From assembly GCA_013397455.1 (NCBI GenBank), contig VYZB01000134.1, forward strand, positions 851,284 through 915,283: DNA of 64,000 nt, given 5' to 3'. This stretch comes from Crotophaga sulcirostris. Lineage: Eukaryota > Chordata > Aves > Cuculiformes > Crotophagidae. The notes under the pieces are model-generated. The model was given only the letters and a program-made list of their open reading frames with translations, did no database searches and was not told where the DNA came from. Position 1 is the stretch's first letter, and the number at the start of each line of letters is the position of its first letter. Both the position numbers and the translations under genes were made by a program. Positions 28,901 to 40,546 of this stretch are shown piece by piece.

Positions 28901-31900
28901 TCCTCTTTATTCATTTTCAGTTCCATAACATCCTATCAGGATAGGTAATCTTCGTTTTCTTTACTTTGACTATAGCAGAAGACAACAGGTGATAGAATGA
29001 AAGGACTAGTTGCAGATTTTACTTCAATCTTAGAAAGACTTGAATGTTCTTATAATCGTCTTGAAAGCATCAAAATACTGTCTACTATTAAATAAGGCCC
29101 TTGCGTGAAGGAGAGGCATTTCAGTGTAAATTGGCTTAGAAAGAAAATAATGAAAATACACATAGAAAGCCTTTCGTTCCACCACCTACAAAGTATGGTG
29201 CAAAAGCTTTTAATATGTTGGCAGTAGTGTGTTGCAGAAAAGCCCGTTCAGACCTGGGATCAGAAACTGGATTTGCTCCTTCACACTTTCACTTTGTTTT
29301 ATGCTTGTGTGATTCCACTGATGTCAGAATATAATGAGTAATGGGGTGGAGAATCAGGCCGACTTGAGCTGCCTGCCTCTCTGCCTTCCACTTCCTGAAG
29401 TATTTCTTAAACAGAATGCGTTGTACTGTCTCCCTCAATGACCATGGCTCTACAAAATTGTGCAAGGTAGAGCACCTTTTCCACATTTTTCATTCTTGAA
29501 GACTTCACTTGCATGTTGTCCAATCAGTCAGTGAGATAGAAGCCTGAACCCATCAGGGTGGATATGATGAATGAATTTAAGTCAACCTCAACCCATTTAA
29601 TAGTTCATTGAACTGATCTGTTGCTGCTGTTGTATTTTGGAGGGAATCCACAATTAGTAACAGGAAATAGTTGTATTAGAAGACTAGTGTAGTGTCATCT
29701 ACATATCTTTATTATGCAGTTCATCAGCGTGGCCTTAACCATTGACCAGCACTCTGTTACATATGACAGCATTAATTTCAGTTATCTAATTTGAGGTGGT
29801 TACGTCTGTTATTTCAACAGCCCAATACGGGACAATCTGAAGTTTTGGAGAAAATCAAACGTCAGTGTCTGTGAACACTGAAGCCTTAATCTGCTTTACA
29901 ACAGCCATTTTACATTTTGAAATAATGAGTTTAAAATCCTTCTCCTTAGAACCATGAAAGTGGTCATTCTAATAGCCATCTCTTCTTTCTAGAGATCAGC
30001 AGAACTTGCAGAGGGAGGATTCTCATCTCTTAGCATGTTGTAAGAGTAGACACTTGAATTAGCAGGAAACAAGCTAACTTTTAAACAGGAAGCACAGAAT
30101 AGTGCTTCTGCTCATTGCTGGAGCAGATCATATTAGGTCAAGTGCAGCATTACAGACAGTGACTATGCTGCTTCTGAAACCTATATTTTTAAGGACACTT
30201 GGCTGCAATATATAGATTAACTAGTTTGTTTGGAGCTTGCTGTATATAGTACATCATTGTTTAGTGTACCTATGACCTATGTGATTTTGTGAATTAGCAA
30301 GTATTGAACAAGATGTTAAATAATTTCCACCTGCCTTTTGGAGGCTTGCATTATTATCCTTTAGCAAAATCAAAAACATACAGTGTAAATTATGTAATAT
30401 GACAGTAAGCACACTACAGTGGTTGAGCATTGTAATCCTGAAGAACATGAAAGCAACTAGGCCCCATATACAAACGTACATAAAACGCTTAAAAAACAGA
30501 GATCCAAGGATCAACACTTGTTTTTCACCAGCCTTTATTCCCCACCCCATGCATCAGCCTGACAGTCTGGTTGTATTCACCCCTTTTTATCATTTTGCAA
30601 GCTGTCATGTCCCATTTATAGTATATTGGCAGACTGATTCTCAGAGGAAAGAAGGTTTTGTTTACAGACAATTTTTGTTATCAGAGAATGGCGGTCTTAG
30701 TAATCAGTTATCCTCCCCACATCTTTTTAATCCAGCAACACTTAACATGGGGAGAAAAGGTATGCAATTGGGCATATAGGGAAGTAGCTTTGTACTGAAC
30801 AACAAAAAGACCTTAACATGCAAAGGGATCCCTTGGAAAATTTCTCTGTGTGTGTCATCTTGCAATCTGTACTAAATTTGAAAGAATTCTCAGGCAGAAA
30901 GTTGGTCATCAGACCCCATTAGCTTACCATAACTAACAACCGCACCTGCTTCCAGCATGTCAGGAATTAAGGGTTACTGTTTATCTATTGAGGATAAACA
31001 CAGGGTTGAAATTTGAGAAGTATAAATTGTTGGTAGTTATTCCATTTGAATCCAAACGTGTTCTCAGACCTTTTACTCTGTGTGTGTCTTTCCTAAGATT
31101 TTTTTACTAAGCAACTGGCCTGTTGGAGAGCTCAAATGAGGTGGATTCTACCTCTGGCAGGAGCTCCTTTGACACAGTTAGGTGGACTGATCTGCTTTTG
31201 TGTTTCCTTAGCTGTGGGGCTCAGTCATCTTTTGAACACTTCTAGAGAGCTGCAATGAGTAGCTAAGTAAATAAATTTGGAATAGACATGCAAGCTTGAT
31301 TTTGCTTCCTAATTTTTCAAGTAGGTAGTAATTAGAGAGCTAAATACCCTAGGCAAAACAGTTTCTATGGTAGCCTTTACCTGTAGGGGACAGAATTTTA
31401 AATGGAGTAGTATATCCATGTCGACAGTATTTCAGCCTTCATTGTAACCAGAGGTTGTAAACTCTTAATGTTTTCATGATTTATGATAGAAGTAATTTTA
31501 GCTTTTTTTTAAAAAAAAGTACAACTAGGCTTACCAAGGCCAAGACTGAATGTCTTTCTGGTTAGTCACTATTCTTAGGTAAATACTTTTATCCCTAAAG
31601 AAAATGAATTTTTTTAGAAATGAAAGTGAAAATTTAGTGATTTCTACCAGGTATTGCATAATTTCTTTATCAAATCGTAATGTTCCAAATCTTGACATTT
31701 TCTCCATGCTAACAGAAGGGTCCTATATGTATTAATACAGTTTTCACATATTAGCAACATATGATTATTTTTATTTACTGGTACAAAAGACTTGATTAAG
31801 GGAATGCCTTTCTACACCATCATTTTGAGGCCTTTAACATTTTAAATATGTTACTGTATTTCATGAACTGATGTGTGGATTGCAAAATTTTAAAATAACT

Positions 31901-34900
31901 TGGAGAAATTAAATTTCAGCTGAACATTAAAAGTATATGCGTGAGTCATTTTAGATATGAGGTTAATAAAACTAGATTGTTCTAGCCTAGCTTATTTGCT
32001 GTCCACTAGAGGACAGCACTGCTTTTGTATCGAATGCTGTAAAGTAAAAAAAAAATGTTAAGCATTTTCTTTGAAAAACAAACAGGAATCTTCTGAGGCA
32101 GTTGTTTAAACAGAAAACATTTAACACGCAAAAAAACTAGCCTAACAGAAGAATATCTTTGATTTGAAAGATCTCTGAGCAAGTTTAACATTTTAGTTTA
32201 TTTTTAAGGTAACTTACTTTCTCAGAATTAAATCATTTTACTGCAAATTAAAATGTATAGCCTATTTTAAAAACAGACTATGTAATTTGCAAATACTAAT
32301 CATGTTAAATGCCTGATTCTTTAAGAAAAATAAGAATCATAGACAAGATGAGAAAACAAAATGGCTCACGTATTACAATTATAATTCCCTGAGTGTGAGG
32401 ACTAAATATTTTGATTTTAGCTTATTGAAGTTTTGAGGAGGAGATATAATTAACTACATATAACAATGCTGACTTTTTTAACTGAAGGTAAGTTTGGAGG
32501 ATGGTAAGAAGTTTAGGCAGGATCGTTTTGAACATGTGCTTTGTATTGGACAATAAGTTCAGAAGGCTCATTTGTATTCCTGCATTTTTGTTAGAATTAC
32601 AATGCAATTGCTCACTGGCAAATGAGAACAAACTCAAAATCTGTTTTGGCCATAGAAAAAAAAAGATAAAAATATAGTACAGATTTTATTGCAATTTATT
32701 TTACAATTTTATGATTTTATTAAACCCCAAAATCATTAATATGGGAAATAATTACATTATGGTAATGAATTAGGTGTTTTGAACAATTTATTCTTAGTGT
32801 TAAAATAGCATGAAATTTACTGGGAAAAGCCCCATCAATTTGTCATAATATAACTTTAAAGATAAATATTAAATTTTATGATTAATAACCAATGTGAAAG
32901 AAGACTTTTTTCTCAGAAGTTAAAATCACCAGGTAAGAAAAATATCTTTTGTGTGTGTGTGAGTGTATTTCTTCTTACGTTTTAGTATTAAGCTTACTCT
33001 ATCCCCAGGTCAGAACTAATACATAATAATGCTATTTCAGATACTTCTTTTTCATGTTCTAAGGCATACTCAGAGAATGAATGCAGTAGTTAATAATTTA
33101 GCCAATGTTTAGATGCAATGTTAATTATAAAGTCGAACCTGTACATATATAGAATTTCTCAGAGTAACGTGAAGATTCAGAGTACTGAAACTACAAATAT
33201 TTGTGTTGTCCAACCGATACACTGGAAGGTACTTCATAGTTGTTCATTCTTATATTTACAAATTGAAGACTAATTCACAGTAGTATTTTTTTCCCCTTTG
33301 AATATATTCACTGCATAACTTGATTACACATTTGTCAACTTTGGACTAATTATTTTTCTACAGCTAGGGCAGGGCATTGCATCTTCTGGTCGTCTTTCTT
33401 ACTAATAGGATTCTGTCTGCTTCAGCAGGCAGTAATTGAAGGATTCATGTACAAGACTTAAAGAAAGGGCAGAGAAAAAAAAGTTTTAGCCTCCATTGGC
33501 CATTGTTACTGTTTCTGGTAAGCAGCAGAATAGAAAAAAAACCAGCTTGAATAGAAAAATCAAAGAGGAAGAAGAGTGCCAGACAGGAGAGAATGTATTT
33601 TTAGGGCTGTTGAATTATGCGTAACAAAACCTGCTCTGCTGTAAACAAATGTCCTGACAGTGAGTGCTCAGGTATAAATTTACTTTCTCAAATACTGAAT
33701 TTTAAAGAGCAGATTTTGAATGAGTAACTCTGCTGTTTATTCACTGGTGTAGAATTTTCATAACCTTTCCCCATAAAAATGCCAGTCCTATGCATTGTAG
33801 CTATCTTCTCTCTACAAATAAAGGTAAAATAACTGCTAGCCTGTAGTTAGGCTAGTCATCATAGTCATCATTACAAAGCTAGCGTTTGTCAAATGGCTGT
33901 CATGTTGTGGTATCCGATGTTCTGTGTTTTCCTTTTATATGAACTATAAATCAAATATTTCTGTGTGGTAATGATTAACAAATCTTATTTTCATGGAAAG
34001 TGACCAAGAATACGGACTTGATTTTCACTCTTGAAAGATTGAATAACTTTCTAAAAATAAACAGTACTTTATTGGTGTAGATTTAGAATTTGTTTCTTAA
34101 TATTTGTTTCCTTACCTACTGACAGGTACTATATTTATGTAAAAATAATCTATTAACTTCTCTTTTCTGCATGTCACATAGCCTCAGAATATTTAACAGT
34201 CTTTATAAGAAAAAAAGAAATTGAAAAACTTTGAATATGCAAATATATCTCACATGGTTATGCTTCTAATCTGTCTTGTTTTTTTTAAATGGGAAAAGTA
34301 TTAACAGCTGCACATCTCCCTAAATATTTTTAATGATATGAAATCAGGTTTGGAATTAATATTATCACAGAAATAAAACTAGAAAATAACTGCAATATAG
34401 CAGAAACTGCCGTCTTGAAACTATTAGTGAATATTTGGTTCTGTTTTCTGAATGGTATTATAATTGACTTTCTTTTTTTCGTATTCACTGATGCATCCTT
34501 TTTTTGCAACAGAACAAAGCTCATAATATAATACCTTATGTTAAGAGTTTGCCCATAGGACAAATACTTACTGGACCTTTTTTTTTTTTTAAACCATTTC
34601 TTTTTTTTTTTAATTCAAATTCTAACCTTTAAGGCATTATCAACTTTCAGAAAAGGAAAAAATAATTACTGACCTTGAGGGAAAAATAAGAGTTTCTCGT
34701 AAAGAACAAATAACTACTGCGCAGAGTGATTAGTTTTTGCTGCTGAAAGGTTTTTTTAATGGCTTTCTGGTCTAAGTGTTTAGTTGAGCACAACACACAT
34801 TTTGGAAGATCCAAAATGACTTGCTTACGATGAGTAAGCATATAAGTGCAATAACATGTACTTGGTCAAAAAAAAGCTATTAACCAAATCCTTCATGATG

Positions 34901-37513
34901 GTATATTTAAAACGTCTAAATAATTAGCAGATTAGTTTTACTGCTAGTGTCTTCTAATCAAAGGTCAACTGCATCATCCTTTTATAACTGTATTGCATTT
35001 CACAGATCATATAAGTGCATTTATGTTATAACTCTCTTTAGAAATGAAATTATCTTCTCTGTTTTAAGGAACAGATTTAGATTTCTGAAGTTCGAAAGCA
35101 TTGGTAAATGCATTGTGTGGTTGTTCTTCTCTACACCCTTTTTAATGGTGAAATAAGTCATCCTGTTCTATTCCAATTCTTTTCTCTCTAAGCGATTACA
35201 GATTGGTGACCATTGATACAAACCGGTTAGCCACTGATAGTTATGCAAACTAACACTTCGTGTAAAATTATCTAAGTATCAGACCCTTTGCATATTGCAA
35301 ATCACGTACAAACTCACATTTTATTGATTGATTTTTTTGTGTTGTTCAGAGGTATGGAAAGATACTATTGATCCCCTATGTGATTTTGCAGATCCACATG
35401 TAAAAATATCAGCTCTCTGATGCTTTGGGCCCCTGATGCTCTTGGCTTTGCAGAACACTGATTTTGTATCACTTTCAGATTTTAATAAAAGAGGGTAAAA
35501 TCAAGCCTAGGGGCTATGAAACACAGCAGGAGTGCCAACTACCAACCTATTTACGTGCATACTCAGACATAATCTGCTTCTGTGTTGTCCCAAGACACAA
35601 CTGTTAAGTAAATAAAGTGACTAATAAGACTGTTTTTTCTATAATCATCCCCCTATCCAAATCAACAAGATTAATAGGGATCTTCTACATTGCTGTGAAA
35701 ATAGATTAAATCATTGATATAACTAGCTGAGTAGATAATTTTTATAGTAATATTATTTTAGAACCTCCTATTTAAGGGAGAGATCTTTGAATGTATCTAT
35801 AATCCAAACAAAAGAACTGGATGACCTGTGATGGGTGACATTAGAGAAGTGCCCCATGTTTTCTTAATTAGTATAATGTGTTACGAGATTTTGATATGCT
35901 TAGTTTAAAGAGAAAACAGACAGAAATTACTTCTCGTTTAAAGAGAACCTGCTTCCTGCTTAAGTGGCTAATATTTTAATTAAGTCTGGAGTGAAGTTTT
36001 TTGAGTATCTCCTGATAAACTCCCTCTTTTATGTTGATGGTAATTAAACAGGTCTCCAAGGGCTTGGGTAGACGCTTTGCAAGGCCCGTGCTAATTGTCA
36101 GACATGAGACACTGACCAGTTGGTTTGCTCTTGAATAGCCCACAGTGGTGCTGTCAGCCCAGCAGTTTGATTTTTCTGTATTGTGAGCTGTTGTCAGGGC
36201 TAACTGGGTCCTATTGTGGCTGAAGATGTTGCGCAAATTGAGGCAGATGGCTCTGATTCAGACACGTGTCATTCAGAAAGGGAAGAGGAGATTGGCCCTG
36301 CAAAGTGGGGTCAGACTGGGTCACAGACCTGCTCTACACTTGTTAGTGTTTTCAAAAGCCCATGTGCAGCAACTTTGTTGTTGTCAAGTAACCAAGGGAG
36401 GAGGGAAGCCAAAAAAAAGCATGGGGTGCCCCTTGTGGAAGATGGAAGATGAGGCTGTTGCCATCCTCTCCCTCCTTGTCTCTTGGGTCTGGCTGTGCAT
36501 GCAGAATGAATTAACAGGATTGACAGAAGTTCATTGTGCCTAAAATGGCTTTTCAGTCAATTGTGGTGCTTAAAAGGCTAGTATTGCTTTTAATTCCATG
36601 TAATGAGAGGATTCTTCATGTCTTGGAATTTAGTAATGTTGCAATTGTCCTAAGTTTTGTTTATCTGATAGGTTGGGGGGTTGTTTGTATTTGCGTTGCA
36701 GGATTTTTAATAATTCTAAAATATTTAGAAATATTGGCCACATTTTTATGTTTAAATATTCTGGTGATAAATTCACAGATGGAATGATTTGGTGTCTTCC
36801 TGTTACCGTCATTTCAAATAATCAAGTTGGATGTTTATATCTTTGACTATTTTGAGTTTGAATTAATTCCCGAGATGGCAGGAGGAGGCACTTTTCTGAA
36901 AGTACAGTAATTTGGCTTTTGGGAAGCGTTCTACTACATTTAGCATAGTTGCAGTTTCTTTGGGGCACCAAATAATTAGACTTACTTATGGAAAAATCCA
37001 CAGAGCTTAATTCCAGTTGCCAGTGTGCACAAGTATTGCAGATGAACTGAAGAACCAGAATTTACATTAAAATTTTATTTAAATAGAGTTTAATTTGTAC
37101 TATTAAATACACTGTTTTGCATGATACTTTTTTTGTCCTTCTTAAATGTAAAAATATTTGCACAATGCTGAACAAATTCTTTCTGAAGAATTTATGGATG
37201 TTTTTATGGTTTATCCCCTAAAAAGCGTTAATGAAATTGGAGGCATTTTATTATATTTCAGCTCATTTAACTTTTGCAGATAGAAACATTAGCAGTCTTT
37301 GACCTTAAGGTCCTCAGTGATTTTTAATTTTTATTTTTTATTTTTCCTTTCTCCTCTAGGTTTGCAGCTAAGACTGTGCACAGTGGGTCACTGGTGCTAG
37401 TCACAGTGGAGCTGAAGGACAGCTCTACAGCACAGCTCATCATAAACACTGAGAAAACCGTGATTGGTTCTGTTCTGCTGCGGGAGCTGAAGCCTGTCCT
37501 GTCCCAGGGGTAA
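7700..37513 (+). CDS. AP3B1: AP-3 complex subunit beta-1 (beta-3A), C-terminal 235 residues in five exons; 5' part lies outside the window
   Basis: Join 7700-7931, 10309-10393, 19396-19493, 24639-24777, 37360-37513. Spliced in phase these give 235 codons and a stop. The protein is the large beta subunit of the heterotetrameric AP-3 adaptor (with delta, mu3, sigma3), which sorts cargo from endosomes to lysosomes, melanosomes and platelet granules; loss of human AP3B1 causes Hermansky-Pudlak syndrome type 2. I recognised it from stretches typical of the vertebrate C-terminus: [73 protein letters not shown] and [18 protein letters not shown]. The part present is the appendage-like C-terminal region; the adaptin trunk and acidic hinge must lie before base 1. 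The brain paralogue AP3B2 is less likely because the residues follow the beta-3A form as I remember it. No frameshift or internal stop, so the gene looks intact. Introns are 2,377, 9,002, 5,145 and 12,582 bp. Confidence 0.95.
8014..8074. repeat. TA/TG-CA dinucleotide repeat with perfect palindrome
   Basis: Alternating purine-pyrimidine sequence made of TA, TG and CA steps. Bases 8046-8073 form a 28 bp perfect palindrome centred on GTATAC, with 14-base arms. It starts about 80 bp after the exon donor at 7932. Confidence 0.85.
8935..9014 (+). mobile_element. CR1 LINE 3' end fragment
   Basis: A sense CR1 3' end: gagttgaactcaatgatcc, gggtcccttccaac, then a degenerate eight-base tail (cttatgatactatgat). 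It is diverged and probably old, and lies in the same direction as AP3B1. Confidence 0.83.
10309..10393 (+). CDS. AP3B1: AP3B1 coding exon 2 of 5 in the window
   Basis: 85 bp: two bases that complete a Glu codon, 27 codons from SLEPAG through DFCDSTQ to TASFKL, and two bases (TG) of a Cys codon. The acceptor is tcatgtag and the donor is the consensus gtgagt at 10394. The [19 protein letters not shown] stretch is near-invariant in vertebrate beta-3A as I remember it and forms part of the C-terminal beta-sandwich region. Its length is not a multiple of three, so skipping it alone would break the frame. Confidence 0.95.
13389..13631 (+). mobile_element. CR1 LINE, 3' portion, about 240 bp
   Basis: The best-preserved CR1 in the window. 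Motifs in order are aggtttaggcttcatattag, gaaaaaattcttcact, atgtgctgcccagggaggtg, gtccctggaggtgttta, ggttggactcagtgatctc and ggtcctttccaacctt. It ends in ctctgatactgtg. This covers the end of the reverse-transcriptase ORF and the 3' UTR. It is 5'-truncated, as CR1 copies usually are. It is strong evidence for a bird or other reptile genome. Confidence 0.93.
16861..16992 (+). mobile_element. CR1 LINE 3' end fragment
   Basis: A sense CR1 3' end: ccatctttggagatactcag, caaatggacaagaccctgac, gttgagcaggttgaac, ccttccaacctgaact, then attctgtggttctatgg, the eight-base tail repeat. It is a different subfamily from the 13.4 kb copy, judging by its tail. Confidence 0.88.
19396..19493 (+). CDS. AP3B1: AP3B1 coding exon 3 of 5 in the window
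   Basis: 98 bp: one base completing Cys, 32 codons from TKDDRF through [14 protein letters not shown] to SEKDFKEEQ, then one base (G) of a Gly codon. The acceptor is ctttccccag and the donor gtgaga at 19494. The [13 protein letters not shown] core is characteristic of AP-3 beta. Together with the next exon it is 237 bp (79 codons), so losing both exons would keep the frame while losing either alone would not. Confidence 0.95.
20194..20230. repeat. A-rich low-complexity run (TAAAA)n-like
   Basis: Nearly pure A and T with imperfect TAAAA and ATAA units. It could be a decayed retroposon tail, but no element body is recognised beside it. Confidence 0.6.
21471..21547 (+). other. Candidate cryptic (poison) exon of AP3B1, 77 bp
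   Basis: The acceptor is very strong: an almost unbroken pyrimidine tract of about 30 bases ending in tttttag at 21470. The donor aa|gtgagt at 21548 is close to consensus. Joined to the last G of the upstream exon, the 77 bases are open for 26 codons ([10 protein letters not shown]...KNSEE). Being 77 bp, it shifts the next exon into a frame reading Gly-Cys-stop, with the stop at 24645-24647, 130 bases before the last exon junction, which predicts nonsense-mediated decay. Chance pseudo-exons of this kind do occur in long introns, and no transcript evidence is available here. Confidence 0.35.
22730..23050. promoter_or_regulatory. Candidate intronic conserved enhancer
   Basis: The block has mixed composition rather than AT-rich drift, and a cluster of factor-like sites: TTAATTA at 22767-22773, ACAAT near 22821, and an octamer-like TTTGCAT at 22861 followed by TAAATTAAT. 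It also has several caat and agcatg words and a CpG pair in gtcgacgat near 23028. No transposon signature or coding potential is seen. Site clustering alone is weak evidence; alignment to other amniotes would decide. Confidence 0.33.
24639..24777 (+). CDS. AP3B1: AP3B1 coding exon 4 of 5 in the window
   Basis: 139 bp: two bases completing Gly, 45 codons from [14 protein letters not shown] through [14 protein letters not shown] to VPSGQDNIH, then two bases (AG) of an Arg codon. The acceptor is gatatttcag and the donor gtaaga at 24778. The middle ([20 protein letters not shown]) differs from mammals more than the flanks GMNETSA and [10 protein letters not shown], which agrees with a variable loop between conserved strands. 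The upstream intron happens to be open in the same frame for 15 codons, which is not coding. Confidence 0.95.
28818..28865. repeat. Direct repeat, 20 bp identical, period 28
   Basis: The 20-mer ttgaattactttcaagatgt occurs at 28818 and again at 28846. This is a two-copy local duplication within the last intron of AP3B1. Confidence 0.85.
34570..34613. repeat. Two poly-T runs
   Basis: Two T homopolymers of roughly ten or more bases are separated by aaaccatttc. They are not at an intron end, so they are not a polypyrimidine tract for a known exon. They may be remnants of reverse-strand retroposon tails. Confidence 0.6.
36030..36460. promoter_or_regulatory. Candidate conserved non-coding block in last AP3B1 intron
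   Basis: GC content rises here against the AT-rich intron, and CpG pairs are kept (acgctttgc, gttgcgcaaatt, acacgtgtc). Overlapping open frames of 78 to 109 codons run across 36214-36543, one of them acidic ([20 protein letters not shown]). None resembles a family I know, and no good splice sites or polyadenylation signal frame it. It lies about 0.9 kb before the terminal exon. It might be a conserved element, a decayed retrocopy, or just a GC-richer patch. Confidence 0.22.
37360..37513 (+). CDS. AP3B1: AP3B1 terminal coding exon
   Basis: One base completes Arg, then 50 codons from [19 protein letters not shown] through [15 protein letters not shown] to [12 protein letters not shown], and TAA at 37511-37513. 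The acceptor tract is ttttccttttctcctctag. This is the most conserved part of the window: the ending is, from memory, identical to human beta-3A over its last 20 or so residues. It forms the last strands and helix of the appendage-like domain. The exon continues into the 3' UTR. Confidence 0.96.
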
Positions 37514-38115
37514 CCTGCTTACATCTGGACTTCAGAATCTGGCACACAACAAAAGTGCCTGGCATCCACTACTGCTGCCTTTCATTTATAATAATAGCCC
37601 TTCCATCTGGCAGTGGGGGAAGAATACACTCTTGACATTCTTGTCTTCTGCTTTAGAATGCTAGTGTGTATCTATCATGTATGCAAGTCCCTTTCTTTTT
37701 TTCTGCTTGCTAACCAAAGAACATATATTTTACTGTCAGTTATCTGCGCTTTTGAATTTATTTCCTATTTGTTTTACCCTAGTCTTTCTCTCTCTGCTCC
37801 CTTCCCCCTTGCCTTTCTTTCCCATTGTTTTTCCCTACTGTAGGGGACAAATACTAAAGTTCAAGGGAAATCACACTGCTTGAAAACTGAGTTAAAATTG
37901 TAGGTAGGTTCCAGCAACATATACAACTACTAAGTTGTTCAGAGAGTTTTTGTTGCATAAGTATAAAAATATAATTTGGTTGTACCTGTTGTGCTTGTTT
38001 TCTGGAAATGCTTGTAAACCTGAACTTGTGTATTAAGGAGATTGTTCCCACTTACTGCCATTTTCTCAGATGTTTCTGTTAAGTTGCTAATAAAATACTG
38101 CTATGAGCAGAGGCT
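37514..38115 (+). other. AP3B1: AP3B1 3' UTR
   Basis: Non-coding sequence between the stop codon and the poly(A) signal, about 0.6 kb long. It contains a pyrimidine-rich stretch (about 37780-37840). The exact cleavage point is not visible; 10 to 30 bases after the signal is usual. Several short open frames here are not credible genes. Confidence 0.75.
38089..38094 (+). terminator. Polyadenylation signal AATAAA for AP3B1
   Basis: A canonical AATAAA in the context gctaataaaatac, 576 bases after the stop codon. A T/C-rich stretch (ctcctctttctcattttc) follows within about 40 bases as a possible downstream element. It is the only canonical signal close behind the gene. Confidence 0.8.
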
Positions 38116-39939
38116 CCTCTTTCTCATTTTCATAAAGTACTGATAAGATGATCACCAGTATTGTATACAACTGGTTAATTAAAAACTAACAAGGTTGGAC
38201 ACTACATATGCGTCAGCAAACTGTTCTTGTGAAAGTAGTGAGTGTTTGTGCTTCTGTGGTAATTTCCTGCTGTGCAGTTGCATTTTTGTTGATAAACAAA
38301 GCCAATAACTGCCCATTTTCAAATTGGCCTATTCATAAAATATTGATTGAGTTATTAGAAATTACATTAAATACCGATTATTAGCCTATTGTGGCAAATT
38401 CTGTCATCTAGCTTCACAAATTATTCATATCTTTGCTCAAAATTTCTTTTGTAAACTGAGATTAAAACTTCTTCCACCTCTGCATAAGCCAGGGCTTGAG
38501 ACAAAGAGAAATTCATAGCCATATCTACTGAACTAGGGCTGAGAAGACAAACAGCTGTGCAGATTTGTTGCACCCAGTTTTCTGCCTGTAGCCTTGGTGC
38601 CACTGATATTCACCTTCCCTTTGTGTTCTGGTTACATGGTAGGACTGAAGATGCTGAGCTATGTCATTTCATATCAGTTCTGCTTACTTCCAACATGACT
38701 TTTCCTAGTAACTCATGGCTCTGCTACAGATATTTTCATGACACATAGGTGATATTGGGATAACTCCAATCTTGCTCTGTCACCAGGACCCTTGCATAGT
38801 CTTTTGATGCTAAGAGGTGCTGTTTTGGTTTAGCTTTCTGCTTCATCAGAAATGTTGCATTACTGCATACTGGAAAATTCTTCTAGAATATTCTACTAAA
38901 ATTTGGTAGAACTAAAAGTAGAGCAGAATTTACTGGCAAATTCTAAAGAGGGGTTCTTTTTTTAGGTATTTCAATTGCACTTGTGTGGGGAATGTAGTTC
39001 TAGGTTTTGCTAGCAGCCAAAATATACTGGTACTTCTCAGACAAAGAATCTTCCTCCCTCCACAGAAATGTACATGTTCTTTATCAATGTTTATATTATT
39101 TTCTGAAGTCCTAATCTTGCAATAAGTTTTTTCTTGAATTACACTTTTGAAGTGCTGTGCAAAAACTATTCTAACAGATGAAAAATTAGTTAGTGTAGAA
39201 AATACCATTATCTCAGAGAAAATGGAGATTGGTCTAGATGGTGTTTGATATTAAGACTCAGTGAGAAGGTGGTGAGGGAAAGGTTCAGAACCATGCTTCC
39301 TGAGAAATGACTGAACTGCAAAATCTTCAGCTGTGTTTGTAAAGAAGAAAACAAATAAGAATTGTTTCTTGTACCACACTATAAATCAAAGGAAAGCATG
39401 TAAATCACACATGTTGCTGTGTTAATATCTGCTCCCCTAAAGTACTTTACACTTTAATAGTGAAGCCCAGAAATGTGTACAGGAAGGATATCTGGGGAGT
39501 TTCTTGTATTAATTTATGTTTTTCAACAATTTGTGATTTGATCCAGTAGTTCAATAACTCTTGATACCAGTATCTGGACTGACAGTGCGATTTGAAAATT
39601 TGTGCTACCTTCCCCAATAGTAATTCGGAGTATTCGGAGGAATTTGGAGACAAGTATCTAAATAGTCACATATCTCTGCATGCAATGAAGCTCAGCTTTT
39701 CAGGAACCTGAACAGGAGCACATGTACATGTCTTACAATAGTGCTGGAAGTTGCACTCAGTCATAACTCAACCAGTTCGTAGTAGTTAACAATAGTTTCT
39801 TGGGTTTGCTATATATCATTTTTATTCACTTTCTTCCATTCTTTTCATCATTTATAGATGCATATTAAAGGTAATTAGGATATGAAGTAGATGATTAATC
39901 TAAATTGGCATCTAGCATTCACTTCAGAGTGATTTGCTT

Positions 39940-39953
39940 GTACCAGGTGGCAG
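39940..39953 (+). promoter_or_regulatory. Possible CTCF binding site
   Basis: The 14-mer gtaccaggtggcag matches the CTCF core CCASYAGRKGGCRS at 12 of 14 positions; the two mismatches are the first two bases. It lies about 1.8 kb after the AP3B1 poly(A) signal, where a boundary to the next regulatory domain would make sense. Such words also occur by chance. Confidence 0.25.
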
Positions 39954-40520
39954 CAACTCCAGTCTTCGTGGGTAGGCTTTTCAGTCAGGAGCTGTGACCT
40001 GAGAACCACTCGGCTTTGTTGAGAATCTAGATTTGTGCAACCTTGGAAAGTACCTGCATGCGTGACTCGGGACGCAGGGGCCAGGCTAAAGCATAGTATT
40101 GCAGGAATGATGAGGTGGGTTTTGCTAAGATGGTTAGAAAATGAAGGTCTAGTTTAGGGAGTGGGAGGTGAGGGTTAATTACTTAAATTATGAAGGCTTC
40201 AAATGCAGAAACATGCAGGAAAATAGGAAAAACAACAAATACAAACTGAAATGTACTATCAAAAATAGGAAATTTTTGTATAATTTTACTAACTGTTTAG
40301 TTCGCTCACATACAACGTAAGTAAAACTCAGAGACCCCTAATGTTAATATGATCTAGTCTAGAATTATGCAACAAGAGCAAGGACAAACAGATGAGAAAG
40401 TTTCTATGTAGTGAAAGGTTGACACTTCACCTCTTCTTTGCTTCCTGGTTATTTCCATACACACGTATTCCCCCTTGTGAAGAGGAAGGGGTTTTTTTTC
40501 GCTTTGGTTGAGGTTTTTAA

Positions 40521-40546
40521 GTAACAGAATTTTGAAATTCTGTTAC
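40521..40546. repeat. Perfect inverted repeat, 12 bp arms, 2 bp spacer
   Basis: Arms gtaacagaattt and aaattctgttac are exact reverse complements separated by tg. It could extrude as a hairpin or bind a dimeric factor. It is not part of a recognised element. Confidence 0.85.

Larger units (their letters stand above)
24778..37359 (+). other. AP3B1 last intron
   Basis: A 12,582 bp AT-rich intron with donor gtaaga and a pyrimidine-rich acceptor ending ctcctctag. It contains a 28 bp-period direct repeat near 28.8 kb, homopolymer T runs near 26.4 and 34.6 kb, a T8A8 palindrome at 31502-31519 and a less AT-rich block at 36030-36460. I see no exon, RNA gene or clear transposon. Confidence 0.85.
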
